Positions 1 to 8,932 of a stretch of 64,000 nt of DNA are shown one piece after another. This DNA is from Agromyces cerinus subsp. cerinus (GTDB lineage Bacteria; Actinomycetota; Actinomycetes; Actinomycetales; Microbacteriaceae), in contig NZ_FSRJ01000004.1 of assembly GCF_900142065.1 (NCBI RefSeq), positions 594,337 through 658,336 on the forward strand. The letters are read 5' to 3'. Each line of letters opens with the position of its first letter. Position 1 is the stretch's first letter. The position numbers were made by a program, and so were the translations under genes. The notes under the pieces are model-generated. The model worked only from the letters and a program-made list of their open reading frames with translations, searched no databases and was not told where the DNA came from.

Positions 1-4
1 AGTG

Positions 5-637
5 CTACTCGGCAGCCTCTTCGGCAGCGGCTTCGGCCGCTTCCTCGGTCGCTTCGCCCTCGGCTGCGGCCTCAGCGGCCTCCTCGCCGAGGTCGACCTT
101 CTGCGGCGTGTGCACGTTGATGACGAGCGCCTCGGGGTCGGTCAGCAGCGTCGCACCCTTGGGCAGCACGACGGCGCCGGCGAGGATCTGGGTGCCCTCT
201 TCGAGGCCCTCGACGCTCACGACGACGTTCTCGGGGATGTGCGTCGCCTCGACCTCGAGCGACAGCGTGTGCTGGTCGACGTCGGCGATCGTGCCGGGGG
301 CGCTCTCACCCTCGACGTGCACGGGAACCTCGACCTGGACCTTCTCGCCCTTCTTGATGACGATGAGGTCGAGGTGCTCGATGACCTGGTGCACCGGGTC
401 CTTCTGCACGTCCTTGACCAGGGCGAGCTGGCTCTTGCCCTCGATCTGCAGGTCGAGCACGGCGTTGGCCTTGCGCAGGATCAGGCCGATCTGGTGCGCG
501 GGCAGCGCGATGTGGCGCGGCTCGGTGCCGTGGCCGTAGACGACGGCGGGGATCTTGCCGGTGGCGCGCAGCTTGCGGGCAGCGCCCTTGCCGAACGACT
601 CTCGGGTGTCTGCGACGACCTTGTTGTCTTCGTCCAT
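5..637 (-). CDS. rplY: 50S ribosomal protein L25/general stress protein Ctc
   Basis: L25 of the long Ctc type binds 5S rRNA in the large ribosomal subunit. The 210-residue product opens with an L25 N-terminal domain (ESFGKGAARKLRATGKIPAVVYG) of about 95 residues. A TL5/Ctc C-terminal beta domain follows, to about residue 185, then a low-complexity Ala/Glu tail of about 25 residues, common in actinobacterial L25. The ATG follows an AAGGAG Shine-Dalgarno at about 8 nt. The TAG stop lies at 5-7, so the gene is complete. It belongs to the conserved prs/glmU/rplY neighbourhood, although gnd and other genes lie between it and prs here. Confidence 0.95.
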   Translation of the reverse strand: MDEDNKVVADTRESFGKGAARKLRATGKIPAVVYGHGTEPRHIALPAHQIGLILRKANAVLDLQIEGKSQLALVKDVQKDPVHQVIEHLDLIVIKKGEKVQVEVPVHVEGESAPGTIADVDQHTLSLEVEATHIPENVVVSVEGLEEGTQILAGAVVLPKGATLLTDPEALVINVHTPQKVDLGEEAAEAAAEGEATEEAAEAAAEEAAE

Positions 638-973
638 GATGTCTCTCCTTGCGGGCTCGCGGCCCAGATCGTGGTCTGTTGTTTTCGACTCGAACGCGCG
701 CAGTCGGACTGCGCAGAAGCGTGAGGAAAAGCCGTGGAGCCTGCTCCTACCGCGTCGATCACGGACACCCGTCGCGCCCGCTCACGCGGACGAACCCGGG
801 CCTCCCTCGCCGAAGTTCACGGCCAGTGCACCAGAGGTGCAGATGACCGACCATGAAGTCTACCAGCCCCGCCGGCGCGCGTCGCCCGAGACCTCTCAGC
901 AACGCCGCGCAACGGTGAGCCTCGCTCACAGTACGCTGGAGTCGATCCCAAGAAACTCACGAGGAGAGTGTTC
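638..973. other. intergenic region, rplY promoter side and gnd promoter
   Basis: This 336-bp divergent spacer holds no convincing gene. The open frames crossing it are GC-driven and lack ribosome sites. A TANNNT-type -10 (TACGCT, 932-937) would start a gnd transcript with a leader of about 30 nt. On the opposite strand only the rplY Shine-Dalgarno is clear. Confidence 0.5.
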
Positions 974-2434
974 GTGCCTGCATCAGCATCAGCAAACATC
1001 GGCGTCGTCGGACTCGCGGTCATGGGGTCCAACCTCGCCCGCAACCTCGCGAGCCGTGAGGGCAACACCGTCGCGGTGTTCAACCGCTCCCCCGAGCGCA
1101 CCCGCACGCTGACGACCGAACACCCCGAGGCCGGATTCGTCGCCTCCGAGAGCTACGACGACTTCGTCGCCTCGCTCGCCAAGCCCCGCACAGCGATCAT
1201 CATGGTGCAGGCGGGCAAGGGCACCGACGCGGTCATCTCCGAGCTCGTCGCCCGCTTCGAGCCGGGCGACATCATCGTCGACGGCGGCAACGCGAACTTC
1301 CACGACACGATCCGCCGTGAAGGCGAGATCGCTCCCACCGGCATCCACTTCGTCGGCACCGGCATCTCGGGCGGCGAAGAGGGCGCGCTGAACGGCCCCT
1401 CGATCATGCCCGGCGGCTCCGCCGAGTCCTACGAGACGCTCGGCCCGATCCTCGCCTCGATCGCGGCGGTCGCCGAGGGCGAGCCGTGCGTCACCCACGT
1501 CGGCACCGACGGTGCGGGCCACTTCGTCAAGATGGTGCACAACGGCATCGAGTACGCCGACATGCAGCTCATCGCCGAGGCCTACGACCTCATCCGCCAG
1601 GGCACGGGCAAGTCCCCCGCCGAGATCGCCGACATCTTCGCCGAGTGGAACACCGGCGAGCTCGAGAGCTACCTCATCGAGATCACGGCAGAGGTGCTGC
1701 GCCAGACGGACGCGGCGACCGGCGAGCCGCTCGTCGACGTCATCCTCGACGAGGCGGGCGCCAAGGGCACCGGCGCATGGACCGTGCAGAACGCCCTCGA
1801 CCTCGGCGTGCCGACCTCGGGCATCGCCGAGGCGGTCTTCGCGCGCAGCCTCTCCTCGAAGCGCGCGCAGCGCGAAGCGGCATCCGACCTGCCCGGCCCG
1901 GCCGAGGCCTGGACGGTCGCCGACGGCGACGCCGACTCGTTCATCGAAGACGTGCGCCTCGCGCTCTACGCGTCGAAGATCATCGCCTACTCGCAGGGCT
2001 TCGACGAGATCATCGCCGGCGCCGAGCAGTACGGCTGGGACGTCAAGAAGGGCGACATCGCGAAGATCTGGCGCGCCGGATGCATCATCCGCGCCCGGTT
2101 CCTGAACCGCATCGCCGACGCCTACGCCGACGACCCCGCGCTCGTCGCGCTCGTCGTCGCCCCGTACTTCCGCGATGCCGTCGCGGGTGCGCAGGAGGCC
2201 TGGCGCCGGGTCGTCGCGATCGCGGCGCAGTCCGGCATCCCGACGCCCGCGTTCTCGTCGTCGCTCGCCTACTACGACGGCCTGCGCGCACAGCGCCTGC
2301 CGGCCGCCCTCATCCAGGGCCAGCGCGACTTCTTCGGCGCGCACACCTACAAGCGGGTCGACCGGCCGGGCGTCTTCCACACGCTCTGGTCGGGCGACCG
2401 GTCCGAGATCGAGACCACGCCCTCCTCGCACTGA
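974..2434 (+). CDS. gnd: 6-phosphogluconate dehydrogenase, decarboxylating
   Basis: This enzyme oxidises 6-phosphogluconate to ribulose 5-phosphate and CO2, making NADPH in the oxidative pentose phosphate pathway. The 486-residue protein has the N-terminal Rossmann motif GVVGLAVMGSNLARN and the substrate motif GTGISGGEEGALNGPS near residue 125. The catalytic Lys/Asn motif KMVHNGIEYADMQ lies near residue 185, followed by the all-helical C-terminal domain. An earlier in-frame GTG at 968 leaves only one base after the AGGAG at 962-966, whereas GTG 974 sits 7 nt from it, so 974 is chosen. Length fits the long bacterial Gnd form. The gene stands alone downstream of its own -10. Confidence 0.96.
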   Translation: MPASASANIGVVGLAVMGSNLARNLASREGNTVAVFNRSPERTRTLTTEHPEAGFVASESYDDFVASLAKPRTAIIMVQAGKGTDAVISELVARFEPGDIIVDGGNANFHDTIRREGEIAPTGIHFVGTGISGGEEGALNGPSIMPGGSAESYETLGPILASIAAVAEGEPCVTHVGTDGAGHFVKMVHNGIEYADMQLIAEAYDLIRQGTGKSPAEIADIFAEWNTGELESYLIEITAEVLRQTDAATGEPLVDVILDEAGAKGTGAWTVQNALDLGVPTSGIAEAVFARSLSSKRAQREAASDLPGPAEAWTVADGDADSFIEDVRLALYASKIIAYSQGFDEIIAGAEQYGWDVKKGDIAKIWRAGCIIRARFLNRIADAYADDPALVALVVAPYFRDAVAGAQEAWRRVVAIAAQSGIPTPAFSSSLAYYDGLRAQRLPAALIQGQRDFFGAHTYKRVDRPGVFHTLWSGDRSEIETTPSSH

Positions 2435-2477
2435 GGCCCCGGCGCACCGACACCGAGCACGGAACAGGCGGGTGAGC

Positions 2478-2831
2478 ATGCGCGACCCGAAATGGCGCGG
2501 CGAGGGCGAGGAACCCGACTACCGGTTCACCCTCGCCAACGAACGCACCTTCCTCGCGTGGATCCGCACGGCGCTCGCGCTCCTCGCGGGCGGCGTGCTG
2601 CTGCACCAGTTCGCGACGGAGCTCGATCCGCGACTCGTCGTGACGCTGCTCTCGACAGGGCTCGGCGTGGTCGCTGCCGTGCTCAGCGTCGTGTCGTACA
2701 CGCGCTGGCGCGCCAACGAGATCGCGATCCGGAACGGCCGTCCCCTCCCGTTCAGCTGGGTGCTGCCCGCACTCGCTGCGGTGTGCCTCCTGACGAGCGC
2801 CGTGCTCGTGGTGCTGCTCCTCGTGGCCTGA
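2478..2831 (+). CDS. DUF202 family small membrane protein (YidH-like), first copy
   Basis: A 117-residue protein with the DUF202 signature (RFTLANERTFLAWIRTALALLAGG) and three hydrophobic segments at about residues 30-50, 55-75 and 90-115. DUF202 proteins are small inner-membrane proteins of unknown function. A GTG at 2472 is an alternative start; neither start has a strong Shine-Dalgarno. A second DUF202 gene and a one-TM protein follow at once on the same strand, so the three form an operon. Bacterial DUF202 genes often occur in pairs, which suggests a heteromeric membrane complex (inference). Confidence 0.85.
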   Translation: MRDPKWRGEGEEPDYRFTLANERTFLAWIRTALALLAGGVLLHQFATELDPRLVVTLLSTGLGVVAAVLSVVSYTRWRANEIAIRNGRPLPFSWVLPALAAVCLLTSAVLVVLLLVA

Positions 2832-2849
2832 TGACGATGAACGACTGAC

Positions 2850-3188
2850 ATGGCCGCGTACAGCGTTCCCGCGACCGGTGACCCCGGGCTCCAGCCCGAG
2901 CGCACCGCGCTCGCGTGGAGTCGCACGGCACTCGCGCTCGCGGTCAACGCGCTGCTCTCGATGCGGGCGGGGTTCGTGGCGGGGCAGCCGCTGCTCGTCG
3001 CCGTCGGCGTCGTGCTGTTCGCGGCATCCGGCGCCGCTGTCGCGATCGGCACGGTGCGACGCCGCCAGCTCGCCGGGCAGCGGCTTGTCATCACGCCGCC
3101 GCGCGGCGCGCTCGTGGGCGTCGCGGCCGCGACCCTGCTCGCGAGCGTCGGCGGCATCGCCTCGATCTTCGTCGAGGGCGCAGTATGA
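2850..3188 (+). CDS. DUF202 family small membrane protein, second copy
   Basis: A 112-residue divergent paralogue of the preceding gene, carrying LQPERTALAWSRTALALAVNALLSM and three predicted membrane segments. It starts 18 bp after the stop of the first copy. Its TGA overlaps the ATG of the next gene by 4 nt, so translation of the three genes is probably coupled. Function is unknown. The R-T-x-L-A-W-x-R-T core is the conserved part of the family. Confidence 0.82.
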   Translation: MAAYSVPATGDPGLQPERTALAWSRTALALAVNALLSMRAGFVAGQPLLVAVGVVLFAASGAAVAIGTVRRRQLAGQRLVITPPRGALVGVAAATLLASVGGIASIFVEGAV

Positions 3189-3553
3189 GCGAACCGCATC
3201 CCGAACTGCAGGGTGCCGACGACGACGACTCCCACGGCCCCGTCTTCGGCGAACGTCGGCGGCGAGCCATCCGCATCACGGTGCTCGTGGCGCTCTGCGC
3301 CATGCTCCTGCCCGTCGTGCTCTCGGTATTCGGCACCGCCCAGTCGGCGGCGCAGCGCTCGTGCGCGGTCTACACGGCCCAGTTCGACTCGGATGCCGCG
3401 GGCGCCCGCGTCTCGTTCGACCTCTTCGCCCGCGGCGGGCCGGGCTGGCAGTGCTTCTCGGTCGGCGAGAACGGAACGGAGACCCTCATCGCCGAGCTGG
3501 GGCTGCTGCCCGGAGCACCCCGCCCGATCGACCCCGACGAACGCGACGCCTGA
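3185..3553 (+). CDS. unknown membrane-anchored protein
   Basis: I do not recognise this 122-residue protein. It has a short acidic/basic cytoplasmic N terminus and one transmembrane segment at about residues 30-52 ending in Ala-rich sequence. The outer domain of about 65 residues has two cysteines (SCAVYTAQF and WQCFSV) that could form a disulfide. It overlaps the second DUF202 gene by 4 nt (ATGA), so it is the third member of that operon and may be an extracytoplasmic partner of the DUF202 pair. Confidence 0.7.
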   Translation: MSEPHPELQGADDDDSHGPVFGERRRRAIRITVLVALCAMLLPVVLSVFGTAQSAAQRSCAVYTAQFDSDAAGARVSFDLFARGGPGWQCFSVGENGTETLIAELGLLPGAPRPIDPDERDA

Positions 3554-3607
3554 GGCGATCGGCCGTCGCACGCGTGCGCGATGGCGCCGGACCCGCGACG
3601 CAAGGTA

Positions 3608-3621
3608 TCTTGATATCAAGA
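3608..3621. promoter_or_regulatory. 14-bp perfect palindrome, MarR-type operator candidate
   Basis: TCTTGATATCAAGA is a perfect inverted repeat just upstream of the VOC gene, with the GGAGG Shine-Dalgarno 7 bp further on. The TTGATATCAA core resembles operators of MarR-family redox and quinone sensors. It would sit in the promoter or 5' leader and block transcription. The regulator is not identified; a MarR gene lies at 8945. Confidence 0.5.
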
Positions 3622-3638
3622 GACTTTGGAGGCGCGAA

Positions 3639-3992
3639 ATGCTGCACCACGTCCAACTCGCCTGTCCCCCGGGCCGCGAAGCCGAGCTGCGCGACTTCTA
3701 CGCCGGCGTGCTCGGGTTCACCGAGCTCGAGAAGCCCCCGGTGCTCGCCGGTCGAGGCGGGTGCTGGTTCCGCGGCCACGGCATCGAACTGCACCTGGGC
3801 GTCGACCCCGACTTCCGCCCGGCGACGAAGGCGCACCCCGGACTCCTCGTCACCGATCTCGACGACTGGGCCGACCGGCTGCGCAACGCGGGGTACCCCG
3901 CGCGGTTCGACGACGACTTCCCTGGCATGCGTCGCTTCTACAGCGAGGACTGCCACGGCAACCGGCTCGAGTTCCTCGAACCGGTCGGCTGA
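3639..3992 (+). CDS. VOC/glyoxalase-fold protein
   Basis: A 117-residue single VOC (vicinal oxygen chelate) module. It begins MLHHVQLACPPGREAELRDFYAGVLGF and ends with the typical CHGNRLEFLEP strand carrying a metal-ligand glutamate. VOC proteins include glyoxalases, ring-cleavage dioxygenases and resistance proteins; the substrate cannot be told from the sequence. A GGAGG Shine-Dalgarno 6 nt upstream fixes the ATG. The gene is monocistronic, and the palindrome upstream suggests induction by a small molecule. Confidence 0.85.
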   Translation: MLHHVQLACPPGREAELRDFYAGVLGFTELEKPPVLAGRGGCWFRGHGIELHLGVDPDFRPATKAHPGLLVTDLDDWADRLRNAGYPARFDDDFPGMRRFYSEDCHGNRLEFLEPVG

Positions 3993-4014
3993 GGGCTGCG
4001 GCCGCTCGCCCGGC

Positions 4015-4509
4015 TCACTCCTCGGGCAGGAAGACCCGCTTGTACTTCCGGCCGTCGGCGAGTTCGACCGTCTCGGCGCGGAGCAGGCCGCGCGTGACCC
4101 GCTGGTAGATCGCCTGCGGCGTCACGCCGAGCTTCGCCGCGGCCTCGGAGACCGAGCGGCCGGGCAGCTCGGTCGGCACGCTCGACGGCCGTTCGCGCTT
4201 GCGCTTGCGGCTCGCCTCGTGCCGCGCCTCGATCTCGGCGTCGTCGCCCGCCCAGCGGTACTTCGCCGCCGAGGCGCTGAGGCCCGCGGCATCCGCGATC
4301 TCGTCCCAGGTGCGCCCGGCGTCGAGCGCCTCGCGCACCGCCGAAAGCGATGCCGGGTCGGCCTCGAGCGCGGCGACGAGCGAGCGGATGCCGCGGAGCC
4401 GCTCGAGCGGCGAGGCATCCGTCTCGTCGTCAGCGGCGTCCCCGTGCAGCGCGTCGAGGCCGACGAGTTCGGCGAGCGCGCGGGCGGTCTCGGCTGAGAG
4501 GAACGACAC
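4015..4509 (-). CDS. helix-turn-helix DNA-binding protein
   Basis: A 164-residue protein with two helix-turn-helix-like stretches: RTWDEIADAAGLSASAAKYRWAG near residue 65, and SVSEAAAKLGVTPQAIYQRVTRG near residue 118. The second is followed by a wing-like stretch (KYKRVFLPEE). The N-terminal region looks helical. It starts with GTG 9 bp after the fadD stop and has no clear Shine-Dalgarno, so it is read from the fadD transcript. Targets are unknown; such small proteins are usually annotated only as HTH-containing. Confidence 0.75.
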   Translation of the reverse strand: MSFLSAETARALAELVGLDALHGDAADDETDASPLERLRGIRSLVAALEADPASLSAVREALDAGRTWDEIADAAGLSASAAKYRWAGDDAEIEARHEASRKRKRERPSSVPTELPGRSVSEAAAKLGVTPQAIYQRVTRGLLRAETVELADGRKYKRVFLPEE

Positions 4510-4518
4510 GGTGCCGAC

Positions 4519-6219
4519 TCAGCCGTTCAGCAGGCCGTTGCGCACCTCGCGGCGCAGCACCTTGCCGATGAGCGACTTCGGCAGTTCGTCGGCCTGCACG
4601 ATTCGCTTGGGCACCTTGTAGGGCGTGAGTCCGTCGCGCACGAAGTCGCGCAGCGCCGCCTCGTCGAGGGTGGCGCCGTCGCGCAGCACGACCACCGCGA
4701 CGACCTGCTCGCCCGAGTGCTCGTCGGGCAGGCCCACGACTGCGGCCTCCTCGACGTCGGCATGGGCGCGCAGCGCCTGCTCGACCTCGCTCGGTGCGAC
4801 GTTGAAGCCGCCCGTGATGATGAGCTCCTTGATGCGGTCGACGATGCTCACGAAGCCCTCGTCGTCGATCGAGACGATGTCGCCGGTGCGGTACCAGTCG
4901 GCGCCGCCGTCGGTCGCGGGCACGAAGACCGCCTCGGTCTCTTCGGGCTTCTTCCAGTAGCCCGAGAACACCTGCGGGCCGCGCACGATGAGTTCGCCCT
5001 CGGCGCCCGTCGCCACGTCGGTGTCGGGTGACTCGGGATCGACGACGCGCACCTCGGTCGACGGCAGCGGCAGGCCGACCGTGCCGGCCTTGCGGTTCGG
5101 TGCGACCGGGTTCGCCATGAGCACGGGCGAGCACTCCGAGAGGCCGTAGCCCTCGACGAGGTACCCGCCGGTCTGGGCCTCCCATGGCTCCACGACGGCG
5201 GCCGAGAGCGGCATGGCCCCCGAGATCGCGATGCGGATGCCGTCGAGCGAGACGCCCTCGGCGACCGCGGCCTTGGTGAGCCGGTCGTAGATGGGCGGCA
5301 CGGCGGGAAGGAACGTCGGCGGATGCCGCTTCACGACCTTCAGCACGAGATCGGGATCGAACTTCGGGAACAGCACGAGCCGGGCGCCCATGCTCATCGC
5401 GAAGGTGAGGCAGAGCGTGAGCCCGTACGCGTGGAACATCGGCAGCACCGCGTAGACGACCGAGGTGCCGCGTTCGATCTCGGGCACCCAGGCGCGCGCC
5501 TGGGCGGCGTTCGCGACGAGGTTGCCGTGCGTGAGCGTGGCGCCCTTCGGGCTGCCGGTCGTGCCGCTCGTGTACTGGATCACGGCCACGTCGGAGACCT
5601 CGGGGCCGATGATGCGCTCCTCGATCGGCTCGGCGCCGACGATCTTCTCCCACGGTGTCGTGCCGCGCACCGCTGCGGTGAGGGCGGCGCGGGACTCGCG
5701 GGCCTTCGCGATCGGCAGGCGCAGCATCGCACGCATCGAGAAGGGCATGGCCCGGGTCACGTCGACCGAGATGATCGTCTGCACCGCGACATCCGGCGGG
5801 AACTCCTGGATGGTCTCGACGACGTTGTTCCAGGCGATGACGACGCGAGCGCCGTGGTCTTCGAACTGGTGCCGGAGTTCACGCGGCGTGTAGAGCGGGT
5901 TGTGCTCGACGACGATCGCGCCCAGCCGCAGCACCGCGTAGAACGCGACGATGTGCTGGGGGCAGTTCGGCAGCACGAGGGCGACCGGGTCGCCCTTCTG
6001 CACGCCGAGGAGCCGCAGCCCCTCTGCCGCGCGCTCGATCTGCTCGCCGAGCTCGCCGTAGCTCGTGGTGCGGCCGAAGAACTCGAGCGCGACGTTGTCG
6101 GGGTACGTCTCGGCCGACGCGCGGATCAGGTCGGCGAGCGAGCCCGACTCGGCCGGAAGGTCGGTCGGCACCCCCGCGGCGTAGCTCGAGAGCCAGGGGC
6201 GCGGTGTCGTGATCGCCAT
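4519..6219 (-). CDS. fadD: long-chain fatty-acid--CoA ligase (AMP-forming)
   Basis: Activates fatty acids to acyl-CoA through an acyl-adenylate, for beta-oxidation or lipid synthesis. The 566-residue ANL-superfamily protein carries the AMP-binding motif YTSGTTGSPKGATLTH near residue 215. The linker YRTGDIVSIDDEGFVSIVDR comes later, and the catalytic lysine motif PKSLIGKVLRREVRN lies near the C terminus. It follows prs by 8 bp on the same strand, in a glmU-prs-fadD-HTH transcription unit. Chain-length preference is not visible in the sequence. Confidence 0.93.
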   Translation of the reverse strand: MAITTPRPWLSSYAAGVPTDLPAESGSLADLIRASAETYPDNVALEFFGRTTSYGELGEQIERAAEGLRLLGVQKGDPVALVLPNCPQHIVAFYAVLRLGAIVVEHNPLYTPRELRHQFEDHGARVVIAWNNVVETIQEFPPDVAVQTIISVDVTRAMPFSMRAMLRLPIAKARESRAALTAAVRGTTPWEKIVGAEPIEERIIGPEVSDVAVIQYTSGTTGSPKGATLTHGNLVANAAQARAWVPEIERGTSVVYAVLPMFHAYGLTLCLTFAMSMGARLVLFPKFDPDLVLKVVKRHPPTFLPAVPPIYDRLTKAAVAEGVSLDGIRIAISGAMPLSAAVVEPWEAQTGGYLVEGYGLSECSPVLMANPVAPNRKAGTVGLPLPSTEVRVVDPESPDTDVATGAEGELIVRGPQVFSGYWKKPEETEAVFVPATDGGADWYRTGDIVSIDDEGFVSIVDRIKELIITGGFNVAPSEVEQALRAHADVEEAAVVGLPDEHSGEQVVAVVVLRDGATLDEAALRDFVRDGLTPYKVPKRIVQADELPKSLIGKVLRREVRNGLLNG

Positions 6220-6227
6220 CGTCCGGC

Positions 6228-7205
6228 CTATGCCGCGCCGTCGAACATGCTCGTGACCGAGCCGTCTTCGAAGACCTCGTGGATGGCCCGGGCGAGCAGC
6301 GGGGCGATGGGCAGCACCGTGAGGCGGTCCCAGCGCTTCTCTTCGGGGATCGGCAGCGTGTCGGTGACCACGACGCGGTCGATGACGTCGGACTGCAGGA
6401 TCTCGGTCGCGGGGTCGGAGAAGACCGCGTGCGTCGCCGCGACGACGACGCCGATGGCGCCGTTGGCCTTCAGCGCCTCCGCGGCCTTCACGATCGTGCG
6501 CCCCGTGTCGATGAGGTCGTCGACGAGGAGGCAGACGCGGCCGCTCACGTCACCGACGATCTCGTGCACCGAGACCTGGTTCGGCACGAGCGGGTCGCGC
6601 CGCTTGTGGATGATCGCGAGGGGTGCGCCGAGCTTGTCGCTCCAGATGTCGGCGACGCGCACGCGGCCCATGTCGGGCGAGACGACGGCGAGCGTCGACG
6701 GGTCGAGGGAGTTCTTGAACTCCTCGAGCAGCACGGGCATCGCGAAGAGGTGGTCGACGGGGCCGTCGAAGAAGCCCTGGATCTGCGCGGCGTGCAGATC
6801 GATGGACATGATGCGGTCGGCACCGGCGGCCTTGAAGAGGTCGGCGACGAGGCGTGCCGAGATCGGCTCTCGGCCGCGGCCCTTCTTGTCTTGCCTGGCG
6901 TAGGGATAGAACGGCGCCACGACCGTGATGCGCTTGGCCGACGCGCGCTTCAGCGCGTCGATCATGATGAGCTGCTCCATGAGCCACTCGTTGATGGGCG
7001 AGGTGTGCGACTGGATCACGAATGCGTCGGAGCCGCGCACGCTCTCGTCGTAGCGGGCGTAGATCTCGCCGTTGGCGAAGGTGCGCGCATCGGTCGGCAC
7101 GAGATCGGCGCCGAGCTCGGCGGCGATCTCATTGGCCAGCGACGGGTGCGCCCGCCCCGACACGAGTACGAGGCGTTTCGAACCGGTGGTCTCGATTCCC
7201 GACAT
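6228..7205 (-). CDS. prs: ribose-phosphate pyrophosphokinase (PRPP synthetase)
   Basis: Makes PRPP from ribose 5-phosphate and ATP for purine, pyrimidine, NAD, His and Trp synthesis. The 325-residue class I enzyme has SGRAHPSLANEIA at the N terminus, the ATP/Mg site FYPYARQDKKGRGREPIS near residue 95, DLHAAQIQGFF, and the PRPP loop VCLLVDDLIDTGRT near residue 225. A GTG 21 nt upstream (7226) is in frame, but the conserved sequence starts at MSGIETTG and GGAGAGG lies about 12 nt before that ATG. It is placed between glmU and fadD. Confidence 0.95.
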   Translation of the reverse strand: MSGIETTGSKRLVLVSGRAHPSLANEIAAELGADLVPTDARTFANGEIYARYDESVRGSDAFVIQSHTSPINEWLMEQLIMIDALKRASAKRITVVAPFYPYARQDKKGRGREPISARLVADLFKAAGADRIMSIDLHAAQIQGFFDGPVDHLFAMPVLLEEFKNSLDPSTLAVVSPDMGRVRVADIWSDKLGAPLAIIHKRRDPLVPNQVSVHEIVGDVSGRVCLLVDDLIDTGRTIVKAAEALKANGAIGVVVAATHAVFSDPATEILQSDVIDRVVVTDTLPIPEEKRWDRLTVLPIAPLLARAIHEVFEDGSVTSMFDGAA

Positions 7206-7243
7206 GTCTCGGTGTGTCCTCTCCACCCGCCTCAGCCGGTGCG

Positions 7244-8686
7244 TCAGTCGGCAGCGGGGCCCGCGGCATCGGCGGCGGCAGCTGCCTCAGCAGCCGCGGA
7301 ACCGGCTCGATGCGTCTGGACCCATCCCTCGATATTGCGTTGCGGCGCCACATTCACGGCGAGTGCTCCGGCGGGGACTTCCTTGCGGACGACCGTGCCG
7401 GCGCCCGTGTAGACGCCGTCCCCAATCCTAACGGGCGCGACGAAGACGCCGTGCGAGCCGGTGCGCACATGCGAGCCGATCTCGGTGCGGTGCTTGTTCA
7501 CGCCGTCGTAGTTGGCCGTGATCGAGCCTGCGCCGACGTTCGAGTGCTCGCCGATCGTGGTGTCGCCGATGTAACTGAGGTGCGGCACCTTGCTGCCTTC
7601 GCCGATGTTCGCGTTCTTCGTCTCGACGAAGGCGCCGATCTTGCCGTCGGCGCCGAGCACCGTGCCCGGGCGGAGGAACGAGAACGGTCCGACCGTCGCC
7701 CCGGCGCCGACCACCGCGAGGGTGGCGTCGGTGCGCTTGACCTCGGCGTTCTCGCCGATCTCGCAATCGATGAGCGTCGTGTCGGGGCCGACGATCGCGC
7801 CGGTGGCGATGAAGGTCGCGCCCTTCAGCTGCGTGCCGGGGCGGATCGTGACGTCGGGCTCGATGCGCACGGCGAGGTCGATCCAGGTCGTCGCGGGGTC
7901 TTCGATCGTGACGCCGTTCAGCTGCCAGCCCCGCACGATGAGCGCGTTCAGGCGAGCTGCGGTCTCGGAGAGCTGCGCACGGTCGTTGATGCCCGCGACG
8001 AGCCACGGCTCGGACACGGGAACGGCCTCGACCTCGGAGCCGGCGGCACGCAGCAGGCCGATCACGTCGGTGAGATACTTCTCGCCCTGCGCGTTGTCGG
8101 TCGTCAGGTTCGCGAGCTGGTCGCGGAGCGCCGCTGCACCGAACGCGTAGATGCCCGCGTTGATCTCGGCGATGGCGCGCTCGTCGTCGCTCGCGTCCTT
8201 CTGCTCGACGATGCGGTCGAAGAGCCCCGCCGCGTCGCGCACGACGCGGCCGTAGCCGGTGGGGTCGTCGTAGACGGCCGAGAGCACGGATGCCTCGGCG
8301 GCATCCGCCCGGTGCTGCTCGAGGAAGGCGGCCAGCGTGTCGGCGTTCAGGAGCGGCACGTCGCCGTTGAGCACGAGCACCTCGCCGTCGAAACCGTCGG
8401 GGAGCGCGGCGAGCGCCTGCTCCACCGCACGGCCGGTGCCCGGGATCTCGTCTTGATCGACGATGATCGTGCCCGGCAGCTCGCGTTCGACCACCGTGGC
8501 GACGAGGTCGCGCTCGTGGCGCACGACGGCGACGACGTGCACGGCGTCGAGCGCCCGCGCGGTGGCGAGCACGTGCGCGACGATCGGGGCCCCGGCGAGC
8601 GGGTGCAGCAGCTTGGGCACCGCGGACTTCATGCGCGTGCCCTGGCCCGCGGCGAGGACGATGATGGCGAGGTTCTGGTCAGTCAT
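7244..8686 (-). CDS. glmU: bifunctional GlmU: GlcNAc-1-P uridyltransferase/GlcN-1-P acetyltransferase
   Basis: Produces UDP-GlcNAc for peptidoglycan. The N-terminal nucleotidyltransferase opens with IIVLAAGQGTRMKSAVPKLLH. Its Mg site NGDVPLLNADTL lies near residue 105. The C-terminal half, from about residue 260, is a left-handed beta-helix of hexapeptide repeats and includes NANIGEGSKVPHLSYIGD. The tail is Ala-rich. At 480 residues it is full length. It lies just downstream of tRNA-Gln on the same strand and 38 bp before prs, the usual actinobacterial pairing. Confidence 0.96.
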   Translation of the reverse strand: MTDQNLAIIVLAAGQGTRMKSAVPKLLHPLAGAPIVAHVLATARALDAVHVVAVVRHERDLVATVVERELPGTIIVDQDEIPGTGRAVEQALAALPDGFDGEVLVLNGDVPLLNADTLAAFLEQHRADAAEASVLSAVYDDPTGYGRVVRDAAGLFDRIVEQKDASDDERAIAEINAGIYAFGAAALRDQLANLTTDNAQGEKYLTDVIGLLRAAGSEVEAVPVSEPWLVAGINDRAQLSETAARLNALIVRGWQLNGVTIEDPATTWIDLAVRIEPDVTIRPGTQLKGATFIATGAIVGPDTTLIDCEIGENAEVKRTDATLAVVGAGATVGPFSFLRPGTVLGADGKIGAFVETKNANIGEGSKVPHLSYIGDTTIGEHSNVGAGSITANYDGVNKHRTEIGSHVRTGSHGVFVAPVRIGDGVYTGAGTVVRKEVPAGALAVNVAPQRNIEGWVQTHRAGSAAAEAAAAADAAGPAAD

Positions 8687-8740
8687 TCGCGCGTATTCCT
8701 AACGGTGCGGTCTGTGGGATCGATCGGGCGGCCGTTCCGG

Positions 8741-8812
8741 CTCCGCCACCAGGATTCGAACCTGGACCGAACAGCTCCAAAGGCTGCCGTGCTGCCGTTA
8801 CACTATGGCGGA
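8741..8812 (-). tRNA. tRNA-Gln (anticodon TTG)
   Basis: A 72-nt cloverleaf read on the minus strand. The 7-bp acceptor is TCCGCCA/TGGCGGA with discriminator G. The anticodon arm is GCAGC-CTTTGGA-GCTGT, with TTG in the loop, and the T arm contains GGTTCGAATCC. CCA is not encoded (CCG follows). Its place upstream of glmU is typical of Actinobacteria. Confidence 0.96.
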
Positions 8813-8932
8813 TCGCTCGCGGCCTCGCCCGCGCGCGACAACCAGTCTGCCATGACCCGGCCGCGGCTCCTGAGCCGGCCGGCGCGTCGAGGCATCCGAC
8901 GACATCTGCGACGACGCTCGCCCCGGTCACGG

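Noticed and set aside
989..2479. 496-residue antisense ORF across gnd
   Set aside because: Arg/Asp/Val-rich shadow of the gnd reading frame; no family motif or ribosome site.
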